Assembly: GCF_014397005.1 (NCBI RefSeq)
Contig: NZ_JACGWS010000019.1
Span: 1 to 64,000, forward strand
Reading direction: 5' to 3'
From: Kordia aestuariivivens
Lineage (GTDB): Bacteria > Bacteroidota > Bacteroidia > Flavobacteriales > Flavobacteriaceae
Length of the DNA: 64,000 nucleotides
Part shown: positions 44,743 through 52,353 of the stretch, in pieces
Numbering within the stretch: the first letter of the stretch is position 1
Layout of the letters: each line of letters starts with the position of its first letter
Program-made: the position numbers and the translations under genes
Notes under the pieces: model-generated
Database searches by the model: none
What the model saw: only the letters and a program-made list of their open reading frames with translations
Told to the model about the DNA's origin: nothing

Positions 44743-45027
44743 AGTGATACTCAAATTTGAATTTCTCTATATTTAAAAAACACATCAAAAATTCCCTTAA
44801 TTTCTTCAATACTAAGTTGTTGTGCACTTCCGTGAGAAGGTTCTCGTTGCGATTATAAATTAGTCTTTTAATACAACCAATTATGAACGCTACAATAATT
44901 ATTTTTGAGTTGATCAGGGTTTGATTGTACACAACAAAAAAGACAAATAGGGAAAGGAGAGAAGCTTCTTTTGAAGTTACAGCTAGAAGTATATTTCTCC
45001 ATAAATAATCTCAAAACAAGGCATAAA
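44743..45027. other. Intergenic region between convergent genes
   Basis: No supported gene. A TATTTTTG (44900-44907) on the plus strand lacks a -33 box and has no gene after it. A minus-strand stretch (about 44755-44855) reads as a coherent peptide end without a start and could be a gene remnant, but the evidence is thin. Confidence 0.4.
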
Positions 45028-45055
45028 AAAAGCGGATACTAGTGTATCCGCTTTT
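45028..45055 (-). terminator. Terminator of T9SS cargo gene
   Basis: Stem AAAAGCGGATAC / GTATCCGCTTTT with a TAGT loop. The A-run at 45025-45031 gives the T-run on the minus strand. Confidence 0.9.
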
Positions 45056-45079
45056 CAATTTTTTATAAAATATCAAGAA

Positions 45080-46105
45080 TTACTTGATAATTAATTTCTT
45101 AGTTGTTGAAGCATCGTTAGATGTTAACTGCATGAAGTACATTCCAGTATTTAAGTTTAAACTTAAATCAGCATTTCCTGTAACTCCGTTCATTTCGTAA
45201 GTTCCCATAGTACGACCATTCAAATCAGTAATCGTAACATTTTGTAATGCAACACCTGAGTTTCTGATTGTAATATTTCCATTCGATGGATTTGGATACA
45301 CAGCAAATGAATTGCTTAAAAACTCATCGTTAGATAAAGTCATTAAGTTTAATGCAGCTGGACTATTTGGAATAGCTGCAACAGCATTAGCATATGCCGT
45401 AGTAGTTATAAGATTCGCTCCTGTATAGTTTGCAGGATTTGTCATTGCAGTTTTTGCAGCTAATATTGCTTCAGCAGTTGTAGCAAACCCAGAAAAATCA
45501 TAAGTTCCAGTGTATACTGTATTGTCAAATTCAACATCAACACCAGTACCAGCACCAACTCCTAAAGCTGTTCTTGGCAACCCAGTGTCACTTAAGCCTG
45601 GAGGCAAATTTGTTTCATTTGAATCAGGTGGATTCCCAGTAAACAATGTAGATGCATTGTTTATTACAAAAATAAATGTAGGATTAGCAGAAGCATTTGT
45701 TCCTCCAGTTGCGCTTGCAGCATCTTGGAAAACAATAATTTGATCTCCAGTTGTTGCCAAAGAAAGTGTTCCAGTTATTAATGCATCTGAATATGCTGAA
45801 AAATCTCCACTAGCACTGAACCTTACAATATCTCCTGCACTTAATCCTGCAGCAGGAACTACATATTTTAAAGCACCTTCTGTACATGCAATAAATCCAG
45901 AAGTAGTAGAACCACAATCAGTAAAATAAATTCCAGTTCCAGCAGCAATGTCTACAAAAGTTACAAATGCAAAATCATCTGGAGTATCTGCCTGATTTAG
46001 AAATACAGCTATGTCACCAGCAGCCAAAGTTGTTTGGCCAAATGTAACATTTGTTGTTAAAAAAATTGGTAATGCAACCAATATAGTAAGTAATTTTATT
46101 TTCAT
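45080..46105 (-). CDS. T9SS cargo protein of unknown function
   Basis: A 341-aa protein with a signal peptide (1-23, TNVTFGQ), a beta-rich, low-complexity Ala/Thr/Gly/Asp domain (about 24-250, DIAVFLNQADTPDDFAFVTF, GTGIYFTDCG) and a C-terminal type A sorting domain (about 265-341, FAVYPNPSNGNITI, MYFMQLTSNDASTTKKLIIK, split). It is expected to be secreted through the type IX system and displayed or released. The middle domain is not one I can name. A minus-strand TATTTTTG (46135-46142) upstream is a possible -7 box without a -33 box. Confidence 0.8.
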   Translation of the reverse strand: MKIKLLTILVALPIFLTTNVTFGQTTLAAGDIAVFLNQADTPDDFAFVTFVDIAAGTGIYFTDCGSTTSGFIACTEGALKYVVPAAGLSAGDIVRFSASGDFSAYSDALITGTLSLATTGDQIIVFQDAASATGGTNASANPTFIFVINNASTLFTGNPPDSNETNLPPGLSDTGLPRTALGVGAGTGVDVEFDNTVYTGTYDFSGFATTAEAILAAKTAMTNPANYTGANLITTTAYANAVAAIPNSPAALNLMTLSNDEFLSNSFAVYPNPSNGNITIRNSGVALQNVTITDLNGRTMGTYEMNGVTGNADLSLNLNTGMYFMQLTSNDASTTKKLIIK

Positions 46106-46262
46106 AATGTCAATATTTAGAATTAGTGTTTGTGCAAAAATACTAAATTTTAGTTTAATGTTATAAGCACTAAGGGATATTAATAGTAAGTTTAAGTAAA
46201 ATACTCCTAAAGAAAATTTTTACATTTTACTTTAGAAGTATTAAAATTTATGTTAGAAATTT

Positions 46263-46817
46263 CTAGTTTCTAGAAGGAAAAGTTCCTTGCATTGCAATAA
46301 TATAATTGATTCCTAAAAAAGGATTTCTACTATTAAATGGTTGTTGTCCTCCAGCAGCTGATGTGTTTCCTGAGATACCAACTGCATTTGCAGCCATAAC
46401 TTTATCATTTGGATTGTTATTATATGGTGTTCCTGAAGAAGACACACCGATGTTTCTTCCAGCAGGATCATCTTCTACACCATCTTCTTCATTACACATG
46501 ATAGTACCTTTCAGAGTACCTGCATTATGAAAATGATTAGGTAAATTTAAAACCGTTAATCCTATTTCCTCTTTACCTCCTCTTTGACCTAATTTAATAG
46601 TTGAAAGTCCTGGTCCAGTTCCTGGATGAATTGGATTTCTTCCTCTTAAATCAGGTAGTGCAAAACTTGTTCTTCCATCACCACCATAAGTAGTTCCTAA
46701 AAGAGAAAATAATGCTTGATTTGCGTTTATTGATAATAATTGTCCGTCACAAAATGCCCAACCTCTTGGTGCAAAATTTCCTCCAAACATTATAATTTCC
46801 GCTAAAAATGGATTCAT
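46263..46817 (-). CDS. Phage tail collar-domain protein, copy 1
   Basis: A 184-aa protein of the microcystin-dependent/tail-collar family (PF07484 type). The collar domain is at the N-terminus (GGNFAPRGWAFCDGQLL, TTYGGDGRTSFALPDLRGR), followed by a Gly/Asn-rich beta region ending GINYIIAMQGTFPSRN. It is about three quarters identical by eye to the next gene. There is no signal peptide. Such proteins form trimeric fibre-like parts in phages; in Bacteroidetes they often occur outside prophages with no known role. It lies about 4 kb before the eCIS cluster, on the opposite strand. Confidence 0.83.
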   Translation of the reverse strand: MNPFLAEIIMFGGNFAPRGWAFCDGQLLSINANQALFSLLGTTYGGDGRTSFALPDLRGRNPIHPGTGPGLSTIKLGQRGGKEEIGLTVLNLPNHFHNAGTLKGTIMCNEEDGVEDDPAGRNIGVSSSGTPYNNNPNDKVMAANAVGISGNTSAAGGQQPFNSRNPFLGINYIIAMQGTFPSRN

Positions 46818-46861
46818 AATATATATTTTTAATGTTAATAATTTTAAATTTTAAATATTCC

Positions 46862-47416
46862 TTAGTTTCTAGATGGAAATGTTCCAAACAATGCAATAAT
46901 ATAATTGATTCCTTCAAATGGGTTTCTCATATAAAATGATTGGTTTCCTCCTGTTGCCAATGTGTTTCCTGAGATCGATACTGAGTTCGGAGCCATTAAC
47001 TTATCATTTGTATTAGTGTTGTATGGCGTTCCCGCAGATGATACACCTAAATTTCTTCCAGCTGGATCATCTTCTACACCATCTTCTTCATTAACAGAAA
47101 TAGAACCTTTCATAGTTGCTCCACTATGAGCGTGATTCGGCATTTGACTAACAGTCAATGTGTGGTACTCAGCACCGCCTCTTTGTCCTAATTTAATAGT
47201 TGAAAGTCCTGGTCCTGTTCCTGGGTGAATAGCAGCTCTTCCTCTTAAGTCTGGCAAAGCAAAAGTTGTTCTACCATCACCACCGTAAGTAGTACCTAAA
47301 ATTGAAAATAACGCTGTGTTTTGCGAGATTGCTAACAGTTGTCCGTCACAAAATGCCCAAGCTCTTGGTGCAAAATTACCACCAAACATAACGATTTGTC
47401 CGATAAATGGATCCAT
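46862..47416 (-). CDS. Phage tail collar-domain protein, copy 2
   Basis: A 184-aa paralogue of the adjacent gene, same length, 44 bases upstream on the same strand. It shares the collar block (GGNFAPRAWAFCDGQLL, TTYGGDGRTTFALPDLRGR) and the ending GTFPSRN. The differences cluster in the region before EEDGVEDDPAGRN and near the C-terminus, where surface loops would be expected. The tandem arrangement points to duplication and divergence, perhaps of binding tips. No phage structural genes are adjacent on this strand. Confidence 0.83.
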   Translation of the reverse strand: MDPFIGQIVMFGGNFAPRAWAFCDGQLLAISQNTALFSILGTTYGGDGRTTFALPDLRGRAAIHPGTGPGLSTIKLGQRGGAEYHTLTVSQMPNHAHSGATMKGSISVNEEDGVEDDPAGRNLGVSSAGTPYNTNTNDKLMAPNSVSISGNTLATGGNQSFYMRNPFEGINYIIALFGTFPSRN

Positions 47417-47650
47417 AAAAATATAGTTTATAAGGTTAAAAATATAAATATAGCGTTTTTTTATTAAATGCTACGAACCAAATATATAGCTTTATAGGTA
47501 TATATTTTAGAGTGCAAATCACTCAAAATGAAAAACAGGTAGAAGTACGTAATTATTAAAAGAAAATTTTCTTTTTAGTAAGAAATGTAGAAAATAGAAC
47601 AATATATTTTACTATTTTTAAGCCATACTAACTACAAAAATTATACTATT

Positions 47651-48007
47651 ATGAAATCAAATTTTAGTGAACAAAAAGGCGGAATTGTTTATCCTCCTGA
47701 AGCGATCCCTTTAGCAACAGCTGCTATATGGGCACAGAACTGGAGAGATAGAAAAGTTATGCAAGATGTTAACGGGTATTTAATTCCGATGGGTGACATT
47801 ACTGAAGCTATGTTGGAAGCAGGAATTACGAATATGAGAGGATATTTAGGTATTGATGGTGAAGGAGAAAATCACCTTCTTATTGTAGCTGTTGATGCTA
47901 GTGGTAATGACATGATTGACGAAGCCAATGGTCAATTTGTGTATGACCATACATTACCTTGTCCACAACAGTGTGGGAAAGCAAATGTTTTAAATGGTGG
48001 AGTCTAA
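47651..48007 (+). CDS. Small unknown protein ahead of two-component genes
   Basis: A 118-aa soluble protein without recognised domain or signal peptide. It reads as a compact alpha/beta protein (MGDITEAMLEAGITNMRGYLG, HLLIVAVDASGNDM split) with a C-terminal CPQQC motif and ending NVLNGGV. It is the first gene of a close series with a membrane protein, a histidine kinase and a response regulator (3-base gap to the next). Its role is unknown; it might feed the signalling genes or be an independent first cistron. Confidence 0.6.
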   Translation: MKSNFSEQKGGIVYPPEAIPLATAAIWAQNWRDRKVMQDVNGYLIPMGDITEAMLEAGITNMRGYLGIDGEGENHLLIVAVDASGNDMIDEANGQFVYDHTLPCPQQCGKANVLNGGV

Positions 48008-48010
48008 CGA

Positions 48011-48661
48011 ATGTCATTATTGGAAATTTTTTCTTATAGCTCAACAGTAGTCTTATTGTTAAACGCTGTACTATATTCAAAATTTATAATATCTAAAGAT
48101 TGTGCTTATAGATATTTGTCTATTTATTTGTTGCTTATGGCAATCAATCAAGTAATAGGCACTATTCTATTTGAATTGGAAATAACGAACATATTTCTTG
48201 CGAACACGTATTTGGTCGCTCAATTCTTAATGCTCAGTCTTTTTTATTATGCAATTTTTGAAGGTAAAAAGCAGCGAAAATTAATACTGATTGCACTAGC
48301 TATAATATCAACAATTTTAGGAGTCCAATATGCTTGGACTCCTCAATTGTTTTTCGAGTATAATACAATTGGAATTATTGTAACATCTAGTGTATTAATA
48401 TTATATTCAATAATTTACTTTTTTCATTATATATCTGATAGTGAATTAAAACTTTATCTAGTAAATAGTGGGATACTGATCTATTTACTTGGAACTATCT
48501 TATTATTTTCAATTGCAAATATTGGATTAAAACTAGATAGTGATATAGAAATTGCTTTGTGGATACTAAATGCTTTTATCTATCTAGTATTTCAAATAAT
48601 TATTACTACACAATGGTTTCATGATCTTAGAAAAAATAATATATCAAATAAAAGTATGTAA
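48011..48661 (+). CDS. Integral membrane protein, possible sensor
   Basis: A 216-aa protein made almost entirely of about seven hydrophobic helices with short loops and a basic C-terminus. No motif is recognised. Its stop overlaps the start of the next gene by one base (TAATG), so it is translated together with the histidine kinase. Since that kinase has only one short membrane anchor and no sensor domain, this protein is a candidate sensory partner, by context only. Confidence 0.6.
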   Translation: MSLLEIFSYSSTVVLLLNAVLYSKFIISKDCAYRYLSIYLLLMAINQVIGTILFELEITNIFLANTYLVAQFLMLSLFYYAIFEGKKQRKLILIALAIISTILGVQYAWTPQLFFEYNTIGIIVTSSVLILYSIIYFFHYISDSELKLYLVNSGILIYLLGTILLFSIANIGLKLDSDIEIALWILNAFIYLVFQIIITTQWFHDLRKNNISNKSM

Positions 48662-49455
48662 TGGATAAACTCTTTTTAGAAGAAGATGGCGTCATAACGA
48701 TTGTAATTTTTGGTGTCATACTATTATTAGTAATGGGACTCACACTGATATTATTCTTTTATCTGTCCAGAAAAAAACTTCTTCAAAAAGAACTCGAAAA
48801 GAAAACACTAGAACTCAACCATCAAAAAGAAATGCTCAAAGCTACGATTGTAGCGCAAGAAGCAGAACGAAATAGAATAGCACAAGACTTGCATGATGAT
48901 ATTAGCGCAAAACTGAATGTAGTTTCACTTAGTGCTAACTTTTTGATAGAAGAAGAAAGTGTTACACCAAAAGAAACAGAAGAAATTATCAATCATATAC
49001 TTCGAGTGACAAACAAAACGATTGAAAGCTCTCGGAAAATTGCACACAACTTATTACCGCCAATACTCGAAAAATTTGGTTTAGGAGCTGCATTAGAAGA
49101 ACTATGTGACGAATTTAGCAAGAGTAAAAAAGTAAATGTTATATCTATAATTGAATATGAAGCGGAAAGACTGTCCAAAGATGACGAATTACATGTATTC
49201 AGAATTATACAAGAACTAATGAATAACTCTATGCGTCATGGAAAAGCTAAAGAAATAGCACTAAATTTCAAATCAGAAATAGAAAACTTATCCTTATCTT
49301 ACCGAGATGATGGACTAGGATTTGATACGAGTACCATTGGAATACAAAAAGGATTAGGACTCAGAAACATAGAAAGTAGAGTCTCTTTACTAAAAGGAGA
49401 AATCACTTATAAAAGTGAAAAATTAAAAGGAGTTGAAGTAGAAATTACACTATAA
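48661..49455 (+). CDS. NarL-type sensor histidine kinase
   Basis: A 264-aa kinase with one N-terminal membrane helix (about 11-35), a short coiled linker, a HisKA_3 dimerisation domain with the phosphorylated histidine H78 in QDLHDDISAKL, and a C-terminal HATPase domain (N box ELMNNSMRHGKA, G box GLGFDTS, GLGLRNIESRV). It lacks a periplasmic sensor, so its signal probably comes from a partner, perhaps the membrane protein it overlaps. The cognate regulator gene follows after 11 bases. Confidence 0.88.
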   Translation: MDKLFLEEDGVITIVIFGVILLLVMGLTLILFFYLSRKKLLQKELEKKTLELNHQKEMLKATIVAQEAERNRIAQDLHDDISAKLNVVSLSANFLIEEESVTPKETEEIINHILRVTNKTIESSRKIAHNLLPPILEKFGLGAALEELCDEFSKSKKVNVISIIEYEAERLSKDDELHVFRIIQELMNNSMRHGKAKEIALNFKSEIENLSLSYRDDGLGFDTSTIGIQKGLGLRNIESRVSLLKGEITYKSEKLKGVEVEITL

Positions 49456-49466
49456 TACACAACATC

Positions 49467-50147
49467 ATGGATACACCAATTATAAAAATAGCTATTGCCG
49501 ATGATGAGGCTTTATTCAGAGCAGGAATATCATTTATACTTACAAGAGTTAAAAACTTTGAAATTGTCTTTGAAGCTGAAAATGGCGCAGATTTAATCGA
49601 AAAGTTAAAAGTAGCTACTGAGAAACCCGATGTAGTATTGATGGACTTAAAAATGCCATTGCTAAATGGTGTTGAAAGCACTAAAATTCTACAAAAAGAA
49701 TATCCAGAAATCAAAGTAATCGCTGTCACAAGTTATGATGGTAAATCGTTTATTACAAACATGATTGATGTTGGAGCATCTTCATACTTACTCAAAAACA
49801 CATCCCCAAAAGTGGTCGTACACACGATCAATGAAGTATTCGCAAAAGGATTTTACTATGACGAACGCGTATTAAAAATAATTCATGAAAATTTACTATC
49901 CGCAAAAAGCAAACGTATCAAAAGCGATTTAGACAACAACCTATTGACAAAGCGGGAAAAAGAAATTTTAGAACTTATCTGCAATCAATACACAACCAAC
50001 GAAATTGCCGACAAGCTATTCATTAGTCCACGTACGGTAGAAGGGCACAGAAACAATCTATTACTAAAAACAGAATCTAAAAACGTAGCCGGATTGGTTA
50101 TTTACGGAATTCAAAAAAAATTAATAGAATTGTCCCCAGATTTTTAA
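49467..50147 (+). CDS. NarL/LuxR-type response regulator
   Basis: A 226-aa regulator. The receiver domain (1-125) has acidic residues D12 and D13 and the phosphorylated aspartate D60 in VVLMDLKMP. A LuxR-type helix-turn-helix is at about 160-222 (LLTKREKEILELIC, TNEIADKLFISPRTVEGHRNNLL split). It is phosphorylated by the preceding kinase by inference. Targets are unknown. The eCIS upstream region, about 1 kb away, has paired repeats that would suit such a dimeric regulator, but the link is speculative. Confidence 0.9.
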   Translation: MDTPIIKIAIADDEALFRAGISFILTRVKNFEIVFEAENGADLIEKLKVATEKPDVVLMDLKMPLLNGVESTKILQKEYPEIKVIAVTSYDGKSFITNMIDVGASSYLLKNTSPKVVVHTINEVFAKGFYYDERVLKIIHENLLSAKSKRIKSDLDNNLLTKREKEILELICNQYTTNEIADKLFISPRTVEGHRNNLLLKTESKNVAGLVIYGIQKKLIELSPDF

Positions 50148-50277
50148 TCAGAAAAAACAATCAACAAAATCCCCTAAAAAACGCATTCGCTAAATAAAAC
50201 ACTTTAAAATATAGTTTTCTAAAGATCATCTCAAAAGTAATTTTATTTAAGATGCTACTTTGCTATAATTTAATGTT

Positions 50278-50285
50278 TATTTTTG
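50278..50285 (+). promoter_or_regulatory. Candidate -7 box of tmk
   Basis: TATTTTTG, with TTTG (50259-50262) only 15 bases upstream, shorter than the usual 17-23. Confidence 0.45.
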
Positions 50286-50305
50286 ACAGCTAGAAGCAAA
50301 ACTTA

Positions 50306-50926
50306 ATGAAGAAAAACATATTCGTTGCGATTGAAGGCATTGATGGAAGCGGAAAAAGTACGCAAGCAAAAAACATTGCCAAACGCCTAGAAGCTCAAGG
50401 ACACAAAGTATACCTAACATTTGAACCTACGGATATGCGTATCGGAAAAATGATCCGAAGCATTCTTGGCGGCAAAGAAAAAGCCGATGAAAAAGTCATT
50501 GCAGCACTATTTGTGGCAGACAGACTCGATCATATTTTACACGAAACCAACGGAATCCTCAAAAAACTAGCGGACGGTTACACGGTCATCACCGATCGTT
50601 ACTACTTCTCATCTTATGCCTATCACGGCGCACATATAGATATGGATTGGGTGATTGCATCTAACAAAATGGCTGCTTCAATCTTAAAACCTGATGTAAA
50701 CATATTTATAGATGTTTCTCCAGAAGTTGCCATGAAACGTATCAACGCAAATCGTGAAACAATAGAAATCTACGAAACCTTAGACAATCTCAAAGCAGTA
50801 CAATCACAATACCAAAAAGCATTTCAAAAACTAAAAGAAAGTGAACATATTGTTACTGTAAACGGTGATGAAAAACCTGAAAAAGTCTCAGAAGCACTTT
50901 GGGAGGTCTTGCAAAAAGAAATCTAA
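50306..50926 (+). CDS. tmk: Thymidylate kinase
   Basis: A 206-aa kinase phosphorylating dTMP to dTDP. The P-loop is GIDGSGKS (11-18), the DRY motif is at TDRYYFSSYAYHGAH, and the lid region follows ISPEVAMKRI-like text (DVSPEVAMKRINANRE). The length is standard. It is an essential housekeeping gene, separated from its neighbours by its own terminator. Confidence 0.94.
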   Translation: MKKNIFVAIEGIDGSGKSTQAKNIAKRLEAQGHKVYLTFEPTDMRIGKMIRSILGGKEKADEKVIAALFVADRLDHILHETNGILKKLADGYTVITDRYYFSSYAYHGAHIDMDWVIASNKMAASILKPDVNIFIDVSPEVAMKRINANRETIEIYETLDNLKAVQSQYQKAFQKLKESEHIVTVNGDEKPEKVSEALWEVLQKEI

Positions 50927-50960
50927 CAGTAGTAAACAATATACATAAAATACAATTATA

Positions 50961-50990
50961 AAAAATCGCTTCAATTGAAGCGATTTTTTT
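50961..50990 (+). terminator. Terminator after tmk
   Basis: Self-complementary ATCGCTTCAATTGAAGCGAT between A- and T-runs. Confidence 0.88.
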
Positions 50991-51060
50991 GTTTCATAAC
51001 GAACCAAATCCTTGTAAATAAGCATATTATTTCATGTGAAATCTTCTAAAAAAATACAAA

Positions 51061-51120
51061 AAACCGTGTTTTACCTAAAATAAATCATTTTTTCTCCCTA
51101 AATAAAACCGTGTTTTTCCT
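51061..51120 (+). promoter_or_regulatory. Paired direct repeats upstream of the eCIS cluster
   Basis: AAACCGTGTTTTACCT (51061-51076) and AAACCGTGTTTTTCCT (51105-51120) differ at one base and are spaced 44 bases apart start to start, about four helical turns. Both precede a promoter that lacks a -33 box, which is the layout of activator sites. I did not see the motif elsewhere in the window. Confidence 0.6.
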
Positions 51121-51159
51121 GTGCGGAATTAGCTAATAGACTCTATAAAAAAGGCATTA

Positions 51160-51174
51160 CTATCGATAGCTTTG
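51160..51174 (+). promoter_or_regulatory. Candidate eCIS promoter (-7 only)
   Basis: TAGCTTTG (51167-51174) fits TAnnTTTG. No TTG lies 17-23 bases upstream. A perfect palindrome CTATCGATAG (51160-51169) overlaps it. The expected start is near 51181, about 30 bases before the first ATG. Confidence 0.5.
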
Positions 51175-51210
51175 TTTTAAAATCAGTACAGAGCAATCAA
51201 GTAAGCAAAA

Positions 51211-51774
51211 ATGATCAACAAATTCGTAGAAAAGCTAAATACCGATGGACTCGCTACTTACATCAATACCTTACAGGGAATTACTGTAAAACTAGGAGCG
51301 CAGAACGTTGCAGATACTCAATCCGACGAAAATAATTTTGACGGAGACAATCTCTTGGTAACTATTGTGCGAATAGAAGAAGAAAGTACCTTAAAAAACT
51401 TTCCAAACAAACGATTAGTTGAAAGTGAAGGAACATATAAGCTAGACAAACGTTTTCCGAAAATCCACTTAAACTATTACTTACTATTCTCTTGTACGCT
51501 ACAATATGACAAAGCAGTGGCGGTCATCTATAAAACCGTAAAATTCTTTCAACATCAAAGAAAATTTGCGTTTGAGGCTGATGAAGATGATATAGAACTC
51601 AACATGGAACTCTGTTCACCAAGTTTTGAACAGCTCAATAATATATGGGGAATGTTAGGAGGAAAGCAAATTCCGAGCGTCATATACAAAGCGAGAGTTT
51701 CAGCACTCGAAAGAGACATAGAAAAATTAACATCTGTAATTACCTCCATCGGAGCGGAAGAAAAACATAAATGA
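51211..51774 (+). CDS. DUF4255 protein, eCIS cap/terminator (Pvc16/Afp16-like)
   Basis: A 187-aa protein of the DUF4255 (Pvc16 N-terminal) family, which in eCIS particles closes the sheath-tube end opposite the baseplate and sets length. Seen are the opening helix plus ITVKLGAQ-type strand, the KRFPKIHLNYYLLFSCTLQYDKA block and the closing helix. The gene starts the cluster, whereas in Afp and PVC it comes last. It overlaps the next gene by four bases (ATGA), so the two are translationally coupled. Confidence 0.8.
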   Translation: MINKFVEKLNTDGLATYINTLQGITVKLGAQNVADTQSDENNFDGDNLLVTIVRIEEESTLKNFPNKRLVESEGTYKLDKRFPKIHLNYYLLFSCTLQYDKAVAVIYKTVKFFQHQRKFAFEADEDDIELNMELCSPSFEQLNNIWGMLGGKQIPSVIYKARVSALERDIEKLTSVITSIGAEEKHK

Positions 51775-52322
51775 GTAGGTTCAATTACATATACGCGCCA
51801 TTGGCAACCATAAAATTACAGCACACAAATGGGTTGGAAACTGAAAAACATGTAAAAATATATCCAAGTAAGGAAACAGCAGCACTCATAGCAAAATATA
51901 AACTTGTTATAAAAATGATTCCTGAAGGATTGGTCGTCATCTATAAAAAGCAAGAAGCATTTGTAGCTGAAACGGTTGATGAAGTATTAATCATTGATGG
52001 AGAAGAAGTCATAGACAAACGAATTGTTGGATACGTATCAACATCGCCAGATCGTACATTTTCAAACTGGCTTCCTGACGTTGTAGACTTTGACTTAGAA
52101 TTTTACGCAATTGCGGATCAAGAATATAGAAACGCAACCAATTGGAATGATTTAGCACTCAAAGATTTTGTTGTATACAGTGCTACTGACTTAGAAGGAA
52201 CCATTACCATAAACAATAACATAAACGAACGCATACAACCAGACGCAATTCTGCAATTGAACATAAAAGAGGCAAACATAGAAACACCGACCACTTTAAC
52301 TTTTGAAAATAATATAATATAA
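51771..52322 (+). CDS. Unknown eCIS-cluster protein
   Basis: A 183-aa protein coupled to the DUF4255 gene by an ATGA overlap and 31 bases before the sheath gene. It is rich in beta-strands (IYAPLATIKLQH, GLVVIYKKQEAF, GTITINNNINERI) and has no signal or membrane segment. I recognise no family. From its place it could be a second cap component or a sheath-assembly factor; this is an inference. Confidence 0.6.
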   Translation: MSRFNYIYAPLATIKLQHTNGLETEKHVKIYPSKETAALIAKYKLVIKMIPEGLVVIYKKQEAFVAETVDEVLIIDGEEVIDKRIVGYVSTSPDRTFSNWLPDVVDFDLEFYAIADQEYRNATNWNDLALKDFVVYSATDLEGTITINNNINERIQPDAILQLNIKEANIETPTTLTFENNII

Positions 52323-52353
52323 TACTAACAAAACTTTTTAAATCATAAATATT

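Noticed and set aside
44900-44907. Plus-strand TATTTTTG as a promoter
   Set aside because: No -33 box and no plus-strand gene downstream before the convergent gene; the octamer is expected by chance in AT-rich DNA.
44741-44932. A 63-codon minus-strand reading frame and an overlapping frame whose last 33 codons read as a plausible protein end
   Set aside because: No start, ribosome site or promoter fits, and composition is that of AT-rich spacer. At most it is a decayed gene end, which I mention only in the intergenic entry.
46263-47416. Treating the collar-domain pair as a prophage remnant
   Set aside because: No capsid, terminase, integrase or tail-assembly gene is near, and the proteins are intact and duplicated.
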